Source: Tetracentron sinense (lineage: Eukaryota; Streptophyta; Magnoliopsida; Trochodendrales; Trochodendraceae). From it: 64,000 bases of DNA. The number at the start of each line of letters is the position of its first letter. Position 1 is the first letter of the stretch. The stretch lies in the NCBI GenBank assembly GCA_015143295.1, contig CM026573.1, positions 3,135,950-3,199,949 on the forward strand, in the 5' to 3' direction. Below the pieces are notes generated by a model that made no database searches, had not been told where the DNA came from, and saw only the letters and a list, made by a program, of their open reading frames with translations. A program made the translations under genes and the position numbers. Of the stretch, positions 1 to 11,600 are shown piece by piece.

Positions 1-3000
1 AAAATGAGGGATAAACTAAGCGCTTCAATCAAAAATCAAAGAACAAATAAAAACTCATAATAAATTTTTGTCTGTTATAGAAACTCTTAATATTACAAAG
101 TTAAAATTAGGACCGCGTTTACATAATAAAAACTGCTGGGCATGTTACAATCAATATATTAGGATTGTGTTTAATTTAAATTATTTGAGGAGTTAAAATT
201 TGTTTTAGACATTTAATTTTTTTTTCCACTTCAGTGAGAATATTTGTCTAGAATAGATAGAAGCACTCTTGTGCTAAATGCTTACGGAGAAAATGGTTTT
301 TCAAATGGGTGACAGACCCGTTTTTCAAACCATAACAATTATCGACTCGACCATCTCCACTCCTTTTATCGGACACCTCCCTTCCCTTACTTTTGCCTCT
401 TCCCTTCCCTCACTCTCCTCCTCGTTCAAGCAAGACAAGCCAATCAAAGCCAAAAAATCGAGTTGCATTCGTTTCAGATCTGAGGGTTTGGTGAGTCTTG
501 TCTATTTCGTACAAATTTAGTTAAATTGATCTATGGCAAAAAAATATAGGGCCATAGGCTGGAACAATGCAAATCATAAAGGGGCAAAACAGTAAAAAAA
601 CAATGAAAGTCTTTATTCGTCGTCTACCCACAATGGATGACACTTTTTAAAAAAATTATCAGAAATTTGAACTTTGTTTTAGACATGAGATGACTTTTTT
701 TCTATAGCAAGTAGACACATTATCAAACGGTCTGAAAAGTGAAAACGTCTACCTGCGGTACACATATAGACAAATAGACCCAAAATTTAGAGATTCCAAA
801 TGAGGTCTAAGAACCCAGAACTAACTAAGAAACCATACTAAAATAGATTCACACACAAGGAAGCTTGGCAAAGAAGAAAAATCATGAAGTAACTAAAGGA
901 GAAGAAATTCAAGCTATGATTCATACAAGATTATGATTCTTCTTCTCCTTTGGTTACTCCATGAATCTTAACATATAACAATTTTTTTGTGATGAACATG
1001 ATTTACATTTAAAAAAAAAAAAAAGGAAAAAAAAAAAGAGAGGAAACTTATCCGATTGAAATGAGCTATGAAAGAACTTGAATGTAGATTCTTAGATCCG
1101 TTGATTGGGGCTTCAAATAAAGTTTTTATCACAAAAACTCAAAACGAGTTTGAGTTTTGGGGGTGTAGAAGGATAGGAATGAGATGTGTTTTTAGGGTTT
1201 TAACACACCCGTATAAGAGATGTCATCGAACGAGTTTAACGATATGATACCGATACATATTGGTTGAGTCCTACCGATACATATTAGTTTTGGACGAATC
1301 TTATTCGTACATAATATTTAACATATCAAACTATCACCTATATTACTGCACAGGACCCTGCCAAAACCGATACATATTGGTTTCGGTGAGTTTTATTTCC
1401 ATGATGAGAAGACCATCAACAAGTGAGAAAAAAAAAAACTTGAAAATAGAATCTATAAGCTGAAAATGGGTTGGGCTAAAGGTAACTAAGATAATATTGG
1501 TCATAAATACATGATTTGCTGCTTGATTGGTGCCTCAGGAATTAGAGAACCTCCCCGTGAAAAATCGTAAGGAACCCTCCTAAAATAACTGTATTGCATA
1601 CCTTCTCAAAATTTTAAGCAAGAGAGAAATTACAATGGGCACTCTTGAGTTTTCGTCTTCAAAATTGTGTGATGATTGAGAGAGGGCGTGAGTTATTTAA
1701 AAAAAAGTCCCTGTGGAGTTTGGATGGGGTGATAGGGTTCTTTCATAGATATCCAATGTTGTAATATAAAAGACGATTGTCAACAGTCAATCTTGACCCA
1801 TGCTTTGAATTAGAGCTATAATAGATTTGAATTTGGTTATTCATGAGATTTATCACCATTTTAAATCTGATCTGGATTTTACTGAATGCATATCAAAGTT
1901 CAAGTAGGATTTTATCCTCTCAATTTTTTTAAGCTCAAAAGTGTTATTCAAGAAGGGAAGGATTTCTAGTTTTCAGAAATGTAATTAAATATTTATATTA
2001 ATGGAAATAGTTGTAGACAATACCTTCAAACTTAATTTTCAATACCAATAAAAATTATCCTCTTCTTTTTTTTAAAAAAAAAGGGGGTTGAGAGAATTGT
2101 AATGTGGGTTTAATATATATTTTTTCTTTTAAAGTTAAGTTTGAAGATAAAATATATGAAGAAAAGAAGTTTTGATTAAATGGGGATTTTACAAAAGTTC
2201 ACAAAAAATTCAAATGTGAATTTTTAAAAAAATTTAATTAAGAAAATTAAAACCTTTGATTGAGTGAGAAAAAATGTCATTTCATTTTGCACTCTAAAAA
2301 TCAAAGTACCACTTAAAGATGCTAAATTGCACGGAAAGTCCCAAAATTCTTAGAAAACCTATGAAAAGTCATGTGCTTACAATTGGTTTACTGCTTTTCT
2401 AAGTTCTTACAATTGGTAACCTTCCTCGACAAAGACCCTCTCTCTGTCTGAATAAACGTTTGCAAAAGCAATTATTAGTTTGAAAAATTTAAACCAAAGG
2501 CGGCCACGAGTTTTTTTTTCCTTTCTTAACTAAGTGTCTGCAGATCTTCCATCAATATCCAACTCCATTATTTCAATCTGTGTACCTACACCTACTTCTC
2601 ACCCTAAAACCTGACTCTTTCCTCTAGTTTCACCTAATTATAAATCAATTAAGTTACTTTTTATTAAGCTAAAGTCTTCTTATAAGTCTCAAAAGCACAG
2701 TGACCATTGAATACCTGAGTGGTTTTGACTGATTTTAGTAGTTAATTGACCGAAAATTTGTTCTGGAAATTTTTTTAAAAAAAAAACAAGGGAGTCAAGG
2801 AAGTAATCTATTTACTGCTTATAATTGGTAAAACCGGTTATAATCGGTTACGGTCTAAGTAAGTCACGTTTGGTTACCGACCGACATAATCAATAACCAG
2901 TTTTGCTGGTTAAAAAATAATAATTACAATATTTTTAATTAATTTTTCCAGCAAATAGGGCTAAAATTTCACCTAGGGCTTTTTGGTTCTTTGTTTAAAC

Positions 3001-3696
3001 TAAGGATTTGCACATATTCCATCAATAATTCAATATTCATATCCAAATTTTCAATCTATTTTTTCTTCTCAGAACATTGATGCCTAAATAAAGAAAAAAT
3101 AAAAGAACATCAAACAAGAAAATACCTATTGTGAGATTCGGGTCCTGAGCATAGATTTTTATTCCCCTTCTGACATTGATCTAGAGAGGTGGCCAGAGAT
3201 CGATCCCCGAATGCGCGGCTCTGTATGATTTAACTTTTAAGACACCTTAAACCCTAAAAAAAAGTGATATACTGAAACGAGAGAGGACGTAAATTTCGTC
3301 GTCCACATAGTAAATAATGACACGTGGAAAAAAGGAGCAACCAGAGAAACGGGCTCCCTTGTTACAGCGTAGCTGGCGGTCGTCGTTTGCTTTGTCGTCA
3401 CCGTCACCGTTACCGTCACCGTCGATTTACAGACATACATACATGGGAGTGAGGAGAGTCACGTGAGGAAGGGTTTGAAGTTTCAAGGGGTTTTGCATAT
3501 CAGGTGCTAGATTCTTTCTTAGTCTGTAAAGACACTGTTATATGTTAACTTTTTGCAAATTAACTCATGATTTTCCAATAGTTACAAACAACCTCAACCT
3601 GTAACCTCACAAAGTCTCTTTAACCCATATCCTCACAAAGTCTATTTAATTGTTCTTGAACTATGGTTACTAATTTTTAACCCCTATGGTTAATTT
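1..3696. other. Intergenic AT-rich DNA, no gene recognised
   Basis: No open reading frame here resembles a known protein. Positions 340-500 are pyrimidine-rich and end at a GTGAGT-like donor after GAGGGTTTG, so they could be a leftover leader exon, but nothing downstream continues it. Positions 1215-1395 hold CCGATACATATTGG-type repeats that recur in FabG intron 2. Positions 3397-3424 are short GTCACC tandem repeats. A G-box-like ACACGTGG sits near 3311. I see nothing else I can support. Confidence 0.5.
883..963. repeat. Short hairpin, 24-bp arms
   Basis: Arms at 883-906 and 940-963 are reverse complements with 22 of 24 matches, separated by a 33-base loop. It could be a small MITE remnant or a small-RNA-like hairpin. 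No known miRNA sequence was recognised. Confidence 0.5.
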
Positions 3697-4311
3697 TTTT
3701 TAAAAACTAAGTTCAGATGCTTTAACCTTAATGGATTATTGAATTTTAACCATAGTTAAAAAGAGTTAAAAGGGAAACGTTAATTTAAAAAAAGAAATTC
3801 TAAAACCAATGTTAGATGCATTAATGAATCGTAATCACAATTAAAGGAAATTAAAAGGGAGGCATTCCTTTTTTCTTTTTTTTTTCTAAAAACAAAGGTT
3901 AGCTGCTTTAATCCTAAGGGTTAGTGAAACTTAACCACAATTAAATGAAGTTAAAAGGGAACACGCTAATTAAAAAAATAAAAATCTAAAAATCAAGGTT
4001 TAATACTTTAATCATAAGGTTAGTGAATCTTTATCCCATTTAAAGGAAGTTAATAGGAGACATTAATTTTTATTCTAAAACCTAAGATTATATGCTTTAA
4101 TCTTAAGGGTTGATGAATCTTAACCATAGTTAAAGGGAGTTAAAAAGGACACGTTAATTTTTTTATTTTTTAAAATATATGTTTTAACCCTAAGGGTTAG
4201 TGAATCTTAACCACAATTAAAGGGAATTAAAGACACATTCAAAATTTTTCTAAAAAAAAAGGTTAGATGCTTTAACCCTAAGGGTTAATAAATCTTAACC
4301 ATAGTTAAAAG
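3697..4311. repeat. Tandem array of foldback-element arms (about 7 units)
   Basis: Units of roughly 65-100 bp repeat the order GGTTAGATGCTTTAA, then CCTAAGGGTTAGTGAATC, then TTAACCACAATTAAAGG, then GTTAAAAGGGACACG. Units begin near 3700, 3797, 3884, 3981, 4073, 4160 and 4247. The same unit is the right arm of foldback elements elsewhere in this window (44805-45015, 46457-46729), so this looks like one arm amplified in tandem. The last unit is split by the hAT element at 4312-4789 and resumes at 4790. Confidence 0.75.
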
Positions 4312-4789
4312 TAAGGTTACCAAGTTCTACATGCTATAGTGAACCACGAACTGAGCAAACCTGAATAGGTTTGTGGTTCGTTTCGGATTCGTTCGTGAAA
4401 TTGAGCGAACTATATAGTGATTTTAAAATATTATTTGTTTGTCAAATTTTTATTCAAATTCACTAATACGTTTCTTTAGGTTCGGTAAATTTATACTTTG
4501 AGTTCATGAACTGTTCATAAAAATATATTATTCTTATTATTTTTAACTAGAGGGTGGCAGAGAGCGAGGGGAAGGAGTTAACAACAGTTAATAGGAGTTA
4601 AAAGGGACATGTGTTAACCCGGAGGTGCGATTGAACTCTCCCTGAGTTCAATCGCGATTGGCTATGGTTTCGTTATTTAAATAGATAGATGAGCAAGAGG
4701 TAATTTGAGAATTAAAATAAAACATAAAATCAAAGTTTTGCGACGAACCCGAATTCGAACCGAGGGAACCAACGAAGCAGGTAACATTG
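4312..4789. mobile_element. hAT-like non-autonomous element, family A
   Basis: Ends are TAAGGTTACC and, reverse complemented, CAATGTTACC. The flanking 8-mers are GTTAAAAG (4304-4311) and GTTAACAG (4790-4797), an 8-bp target duplication with one mismatch, as expected for hAT. Removing the element restores the interrupted foldback-arm unit. It has no transposase. Related copies are 25881-26537 and about 37200-37667. Foldback-arm sequence lies inside it near 4575-4660. Confidence 0.7.
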
Positions 4790-5219
4790 GTTAACAGAGT
4801 TAAAAGGAAACAAATGACCCGCATGGATTAAAACATGTTAATCATTGCTCAAAGACAATTAAAAGGGCTTTACCATGTTTTGAAATATCTTAAGGGTGTA
4901 ATAGTCATTCTACTGCTAACAATTACAAAAGAAAATCCGACGGATCCAATGATTGAGGTTGTTTGCACAAGTGGTGTAAACCATGAGTTAATTCGCAAAA
5001 TGTTTACACTAAACGAGAATAGAAACATCGCTGTTCAACCGAGATGACCAAAATAGCCCCCTAACAGGACCTGATCAAGCACCTGCGTATGGAAATATAG
5101 AATAGCCGTTAGATTATCCAGTGTTAGACTCTGAACGGTTGAGATTGCTTGGGAAGCGGCCGGGGAGACCAGGCAGTGATTTTTAAGTAGAAGAAGAGAC
5201 TTGACTAACGATTCGCTAA

Positions 5220-6004
5220 TCTCTCTCTCTCTCTCTCGAGAAGGGTTTCTCTGGCTGCGGAAGGCTCTGCTCGAGATCCGGGTTTTGTATTGGATTCTAT
5301 GAAGCATTTCTAGGGTTTCGCTATTTTTTCCTCTCCAGCTTCGATTTGGTCTCTTTCTTTTCATGCGGGGTTTTCTCTGGGGTTTTTATGCTTTGGGATA
5401 GATTAGGGTTCGTGTTTAGCTTTTTTTTCCCTGAAAATTCGTTGCTTCATTCCGTCTTCTCTTATCTTTTATGCTCGCTGTCGCGAAGATTTCGCAATTT
5501 GAGACGCCGAGGGTTTTCCAATCTGTTGAGCGACAGAGGAAACGGATTTTGATGGTAATTCTAGTTTATGTTTTGTGATTGTTTTCTGTTTTTCGTTCTT
5601 GCTTGTTTGATTTTGAATCAGTGAATGCTTCGAGATTAGGGTTTTTCTTTTTTTTATGTCGCGTTTTAGCTGTTAACGACATCTATAAATGTGAATCTCG
5701 AATTTGATCTTGTTGGAGGAGAAATTTAACTGTATATTTACTTTGATATATAACATTCATTTTGATCGAACTGGTGCAATATTGGTGAAATTTTGTTTTT
5801 GATCTGTTATGGAATAAGCATAAAGAACTTGGTTGGCAAAAATCTTAGATATAATCTTATCTTGAAACAAATGATAGATTTTGCCTTGAATTTCTACTTT
5901 ATTGTCTTTTTGCGGAAGAACTCAAGTATGGATTTTCCATGAGGGACCTCGGGGGATAAACCTACTTGCGTTGTTGATATATGCAGATTTAGGGGCTTAA
6001 TCTT
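5220..6004 (+). promoter_or_regulatory. Leader exon and 5'-UTR intron of the GTE gene
   Basis: A CT microsatellite (5220-5238) precedes a GC-richer leader that ends at 5554 (GATG|GTAATT). An intron of 432 bp follows, ending at an ATGCAG acceptor at 5986. The second leader segment is 5987-6004, directly before the start codon. A long leader intron is common in plant housekeeping genes. The transcription start is not determined. Confidence 0.6.
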
Positions 6005-8643
6005 ATGGCACCGACAGTTCTCGTAGAGTATACCGGAGTAACCGGACAGAGGAAATCAAAAAAGTATTCGCAGAAAGTTCTGGCCACAATGATGGAGAAG
6101 ACTCCAAGATCGTCTAAAGGATATTCATCTGGTTTTGTTCCAGATTACAGTCAAGCTGTTGAGACCATTGGTGAATCAGAAGCGTTTGGTAGCTCAGGTG
6201 GAATTGATACCGAGAGGACTGCCTCAGAGGATTCCTGCGCCCCAAAAAGGAAATGCATTAGTCTGAACTATGATAGGTGTGACGTTTTTGGTGTCCCTTT
6301 ACAAGTTCTCTCGGTATCAAAGATGTCTCATTCTGAAAGGAAGGATTTAGAACTAAGGTTGAGAGCTGATCTTGAACAGGTTCGAATCCTTCAGAAGAAA
6401 ATTGCCTTGCGATGTACAAATGGTCTTGCTATGTCATGCTCCACTGATATCCATAGTTGCAGTGATGGACAAAAGAGGCCCCCACTAGAAAATCTCCATA
6501 AATCATTGGAAATGTCATCTGGAAAGGGGAAGAAACGGGTTCCTCCGAGTTCGAATGGCCCTAGCATGAAGCAGGGTCTTCCTGGAAGGTTTGAATCCGT
6601 GAAGCAGGCTGCACCATTGAGCACCTCAAACACAATGTTGATGAAACAGTGTGAGACACTGTTGAAACGTTTGATGTCACATCAGTTTGGTTGGGTCTTC
6701 AACACTCCTGTCGACGTAGTTAAGTTGAACATTCCAGATTATCCCATTGTTATTAAGCATCCAATGGACTTGGGGACGGTGAAGAGCAAGATAGCTTCGG
6801 GTGTGTATTCGAGTCCATTGGGTTTTCTTGCTGACGTGAGGCTTACTTTCTCCAATGCAATGACGTACAACCCGCCTGGAAATGATGTCCATCACATGGC
6901 TGATACACTCAGTAAATTCTTCGAAGTGAGATGGAAACCAATTGAGAAGAAGCTTTCAGTAACGAAAACACAGTCACTGCCTGCAAAATCAGGTTTTCCT
7001 AGAGAAATGGAAGCCGCTAAGCCAGTGCATCCCTCAAAAAAGAGGAAAATTACTTTGATAGACCCTAAGGTCAAGCTTGAGCCTGTTAAGAGAATAATGA
7101 CAGATGAGGAGAAATGTAAGCTTGGCAGGGAATTGGAGGCTTTACTGGGAGAAATGCCTGAGCATATTGTTGATTTCCTGAGACAGCATAGTTTGAGTGC
7201 AAGCCAAACCGCAGAGGATGAGATAGAGATCGATGTTGATATTGATGCTCTTAGTGGTGATACCTTGCTCACACTACGTAAGCTTTTAGATGACTATTTG
7301 AGGGAGAAACAAACGAGCCAGGAAAAAGCAGAGCCTTGTGACATGGAGGTATTTTTTTATTTGAGTTTCTTAAGTTTCATTTTTTCCTGTCTTTTTCTTT
7401 GTACTCTTTAAATTCTTTACATGCATAAAAATATGTTTGACCAGTATTATGTTTCTCTGATTGCAGCTCTTGAACGAATCTGGCCTTAGCAATTCATTTA
7501 TACAACCATGCAAAGGTTATATTCTATTCTCCCTGTATGCATTTTAAGATACTGGATATTTGCACCAAGTAGGAAAACTTCCCTTTGATGGTTGTTTACT
7601 CACCTTTTGTACATTTACAGGCAATGCACCTATTGATGAAGATGTAGATATAGGCGGGAACAATCCTCCAGTCTCAAGCTACCCTCCGGTAGAGATAGAA
7701 AAAGATACTGTCCATAGAAACAGTAAATGCAGTAGTTCAAGTAGCCCTAGTAGCGAGTTGGGCTCTTCCTCTAGTGGTTTGTGTCTGTTTTGGCCATTTG
7801 TTTTCTCTTTTTTCTGTACTTTCTTTTCATTTTTTGAGATTTTTGAAGGTTCTTCACTTTTTCATTGTATAATTTCCTATTTTAGATCTGAAACACTTTT
7901 GAAATTGTTCACAGCCTTGTATGCGCAGGAAAACTTACTTGAAGCACACATTTTACCTGTTTATGGTTTTCTGCTCTAGCCAATATTTTTTTATAGTGCC
8001 TTTCTATTAGTTTTTTGGAAGATTTAGTGGCAAGGAGAGATTAAGTGTAGATGGGAGGGACGAATTCTTCAAAATCTGTTATGTACAAAAGAAACAGTTA
8101 GTCTGCTAATGAAGGTGAGGGAGTAATAGAAATTGGGTGATTTTTTTTTTTTGATAGGTAATCACGCAACATATATATAGAAAAGCAAACAAGTATAGCA
8201 ACCTAAAACCGATCAAGGTTCACACAGAATATGAACCAAAGACCACAAGAAGAAAATATAAGATAAACAATAACAACAAAAAATAAAAAATAAACACTAT
8301 GGATGAAAGATAACATGCTACTATAGCCTATCAAGCATCCCCTCATCCTCGAAATTCTTTTGTATAGTGCACCATGCTAGAAGAGATTGTCGAGTTCTAT
8401 GACACACTCGGTCTTCAGAAGATGCAATACCATCGAAAGCTCGGATGATTGCAATGTGGTTGAGTTTTGTTTGTAGGTAACATTATGGTAAACAAACTTT
8501 CGGCAGTTTAAGGCATTGTCTTAAAACTCAAAAACTCTACTTGTAATCTTGCTGAGTTGAGTCGACTCGACTCGAAAACTTAGTCAACACTCGTCCATGT
8601 AATGATACAAAAAACTTCATCAAATATAATTTGTTTAATATAT

Positions 8644-8677
<34 letters not shown>

Positions 8678-11600
8678 TATAACATAAAAATTATATATAT
8701 GTGTGCTGGATAATTATCAAAATTTAAAATTATATAGTTTTATATACACATGAGCTAAATTTTTGAAGAACACAAGAAAAGAAATAAAGAAGTATCAAGA
8801 TTCATTCAGATCATACAACCATAGCAGAGTATGATTGTATTGGTTGGTAGATGGTGAATTTGGCTGTATCTCAAATGATCTTTTGGTGAATGGAAATTCC
8901 CTCCCCAATGATAAATAAAATAATGCATAAAATTTTCAACAAAAAAAAAAAACCCGGCCAGGTCGACCGGGTTGAGTCAACTCAGCTTTGTTGGGATAAA
9001 TTGGGTTTATTGGTGAGTCGGCTCGAAATTTAGTTGACTCGGCTGACTTTCGAGTTGACTTGCTGAGTTTTAAAACACTGGTTTAAGGTTTAGTTGCTAA
9101 TGCAGCTCATGGATTTTATTTTACGGTAAAGGATGAGCAAACTTGGAGATGTGGTGCTTTTGGTCTTCCCATATATATGCATCTCTTGGTGACAGAGCAG
9201 AAGTTTAAGAATCTAGGCAGCAATGTAACAGCTTGAGAAAAAGAAACTGATTAATACCTGATAACAGTAAACTTAGTCTTCGGGTATTTCTTGCCTAAAT
9301 CTCGGCAATGATTAAAAAAATATATTGAAATTACATAAAATAGTAATAGATATCATCAAGTTATAAATTCATAAACTTATATTCTCTTGCTTTCGCATTT
9401 CCTTGTTGCTCCTGTATCCTTGACTTTTTATCTTTATATATATTTGCTTGATTACCGATAAAAAAAAATTATAAATTCATAAAACCAACAACATTGTATA
9501 TTTCTCATGATATTTTTAAAATCTCAGTTAAATCTAGGCTAAATCTCACGATATATACGGGATAAAAGAAAAAATTATATTTCTCGTGAGATTTTTAAAA
9601 TATTGTGATAAAAATGGAGTTTTAAATTTTAGATGTTTTTTCTCAAGAGATTTGTAACAGTGGATTAGATGTATGTTAATTGAATTAAGAGTGTTTTAAG
9701 TGAGCTGGGAGTTGGTAATATTGATTTTTTTTTAATTACTTTTTGAATAGGTCAAAGTAGAATTTGAATTAGATTACAAAAAAGTACAAGTTACAGCTGA
9801 ATTGTTGTCTGAATTATAGTAGGAAAAATCTAAACGAGGTCTATAAAAAGGCATCATGTCCACCCTATTCCTGATGGTTTATTTATTTATGCAATTAAAA
9901 GTTTATATTCGTTTAATTTCTGGAGAAAGGATGACAGCATCGCTGCACTATTCTTTCCAGCACTAAATGGTAGTTTAAGTGTTGTCTTTACACACTGTTA
10001 TTTGTTCCCCTCCATTCCGTTGGGTGTTGGCTTAGGAAGAGGAGAAGATTATTTCACAAAGGAGCACATTTGAGAAGATCTATGAGTATCTCCAATAGGT
10101 GATAAAATAAAGGAGTATTAACTAAGACAGTGAGATGGTTTTGACACATTCAACAAAGACCAATGACGACATTAGTGAAAATGAGTGAGTTTATGTAGGT
10201 TGAAGGCTCTAAAAAGGTGAGGGGGAAGGCAATTACATGGATTAAGGTGGTGTGGAAAGATTTGATAGGACACGACTTGACCGAAGTCGTGGATTTTAAT
10301 AGAAAGGAATAGCAAAAAAAAATCATATTGTTGCCCCAAATATTTGAGATAAGGAATTGATGATGGTGATGATGATTTAATGATGAATATCCAATGTTTA
10401 GTTGCTTGATGTTTTTACCATACATAATTTCCCATTTTATTTAACTATAATTTTACCCAATGCACTTGATAATTGACCTGTACGCTTAAGCCTTCTTGAT
10501 GTTGGACAACATGCGACAATATGATGGTAAAGAAAAAAAGTACTTCGATGAAACCTAAGTTCAGAGAGAAACCTGGGAAAAATCTCTTGTAAGGTGCTAA
10601 TCTAAGCAATCCAAAAGACCAAAAGAACTCAAAAGCCTAAGGCAAAACCTTCATTCACTAAATCAAAAGTTTGAAATCTAAAGTCCCTAACAATGTTAAT
10701 GATTAAAAAAAAAAGTCCCTAACAATGGTCTTATAACAATTATTTTTATTTAATAAAATTAGACTTCAAACATTAGAATCTTGACAAATTGTGAGATAGT
10801 TGTTGTAGATCTCTGAAGATTCTTTCCAACGTCTATGAAGACTTCTTGGTTAGATATTTGAACATGTCTTTTGAAGTCGACTGTCAAATCCTCAAAATTT
10901 AAGAAACAACGACCTCTTTTCCCAGAATCTATTCATCACACTTTTGTTTGGAATTCCTAGGTTGCATCATTCTCCTCTGGTTGAGTAAAAACTCGACCAT
11001 GGGTTTCTGTATGAACGATAATTTCTTCAAACAAACCTTTATGCCCCTGAAAGGCTGGAATTTACTGAGAGTTTGTGTCATGCACCAAATTTGTACCATG
11101 ATGTATCTTTCCACTTTAATGTTCTAAAGAAATAAAAGTAATTGATCTTTGCCTGCTTATTGTATTCTTGAAATCTCTGAATGGCTTAATTGAAGCCATC
11201 CGGATATTTTCAATAAGCTGTGGCAAATGGATCTGAGAGAGAGAGAGAGGTGAAACGCTATTTAAGTGGTTCAACACTTAAACCATCATATAGAAAAAAA
11301 ACAGATTTAACAAAAGCTCCAATTTAGATGTACGTTTTTTAGTTCACATTCGTTCTGACAAACAAACGAATTTTTTGTACATCAATTAATGTGTTGAGCC
11401 ATCAAAAATAAATTTAAGAAAGGCAAGCAAAAGTTGCAATTTAGATTTACATTTTGTTTGCATATGTATTAAAGAACGAACCATCATACATAAATAATAA
11501 ATTAAAAAAAATCATTTTTGTTCACATATTTATTAAGAAACAAATGACATTTGGTCATCAATTCATGTTGCTAATTTACAATTACAACAGTCACAAAGAA

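Noticed and set aside
278-520. An 80-residue plus-strand frame as a protein gene
   Set aside because: Serine/proline-rich translation of a pyrimidine-rich stretch with no continuation. At most it is an old leader exon.
5035-5364. A 109-residue minus-strand frame as a gene
   Set aside because: It overlaps the GTE leader exon and its CT microsatellite, with low-complexity serine- and arginine-rich translation.
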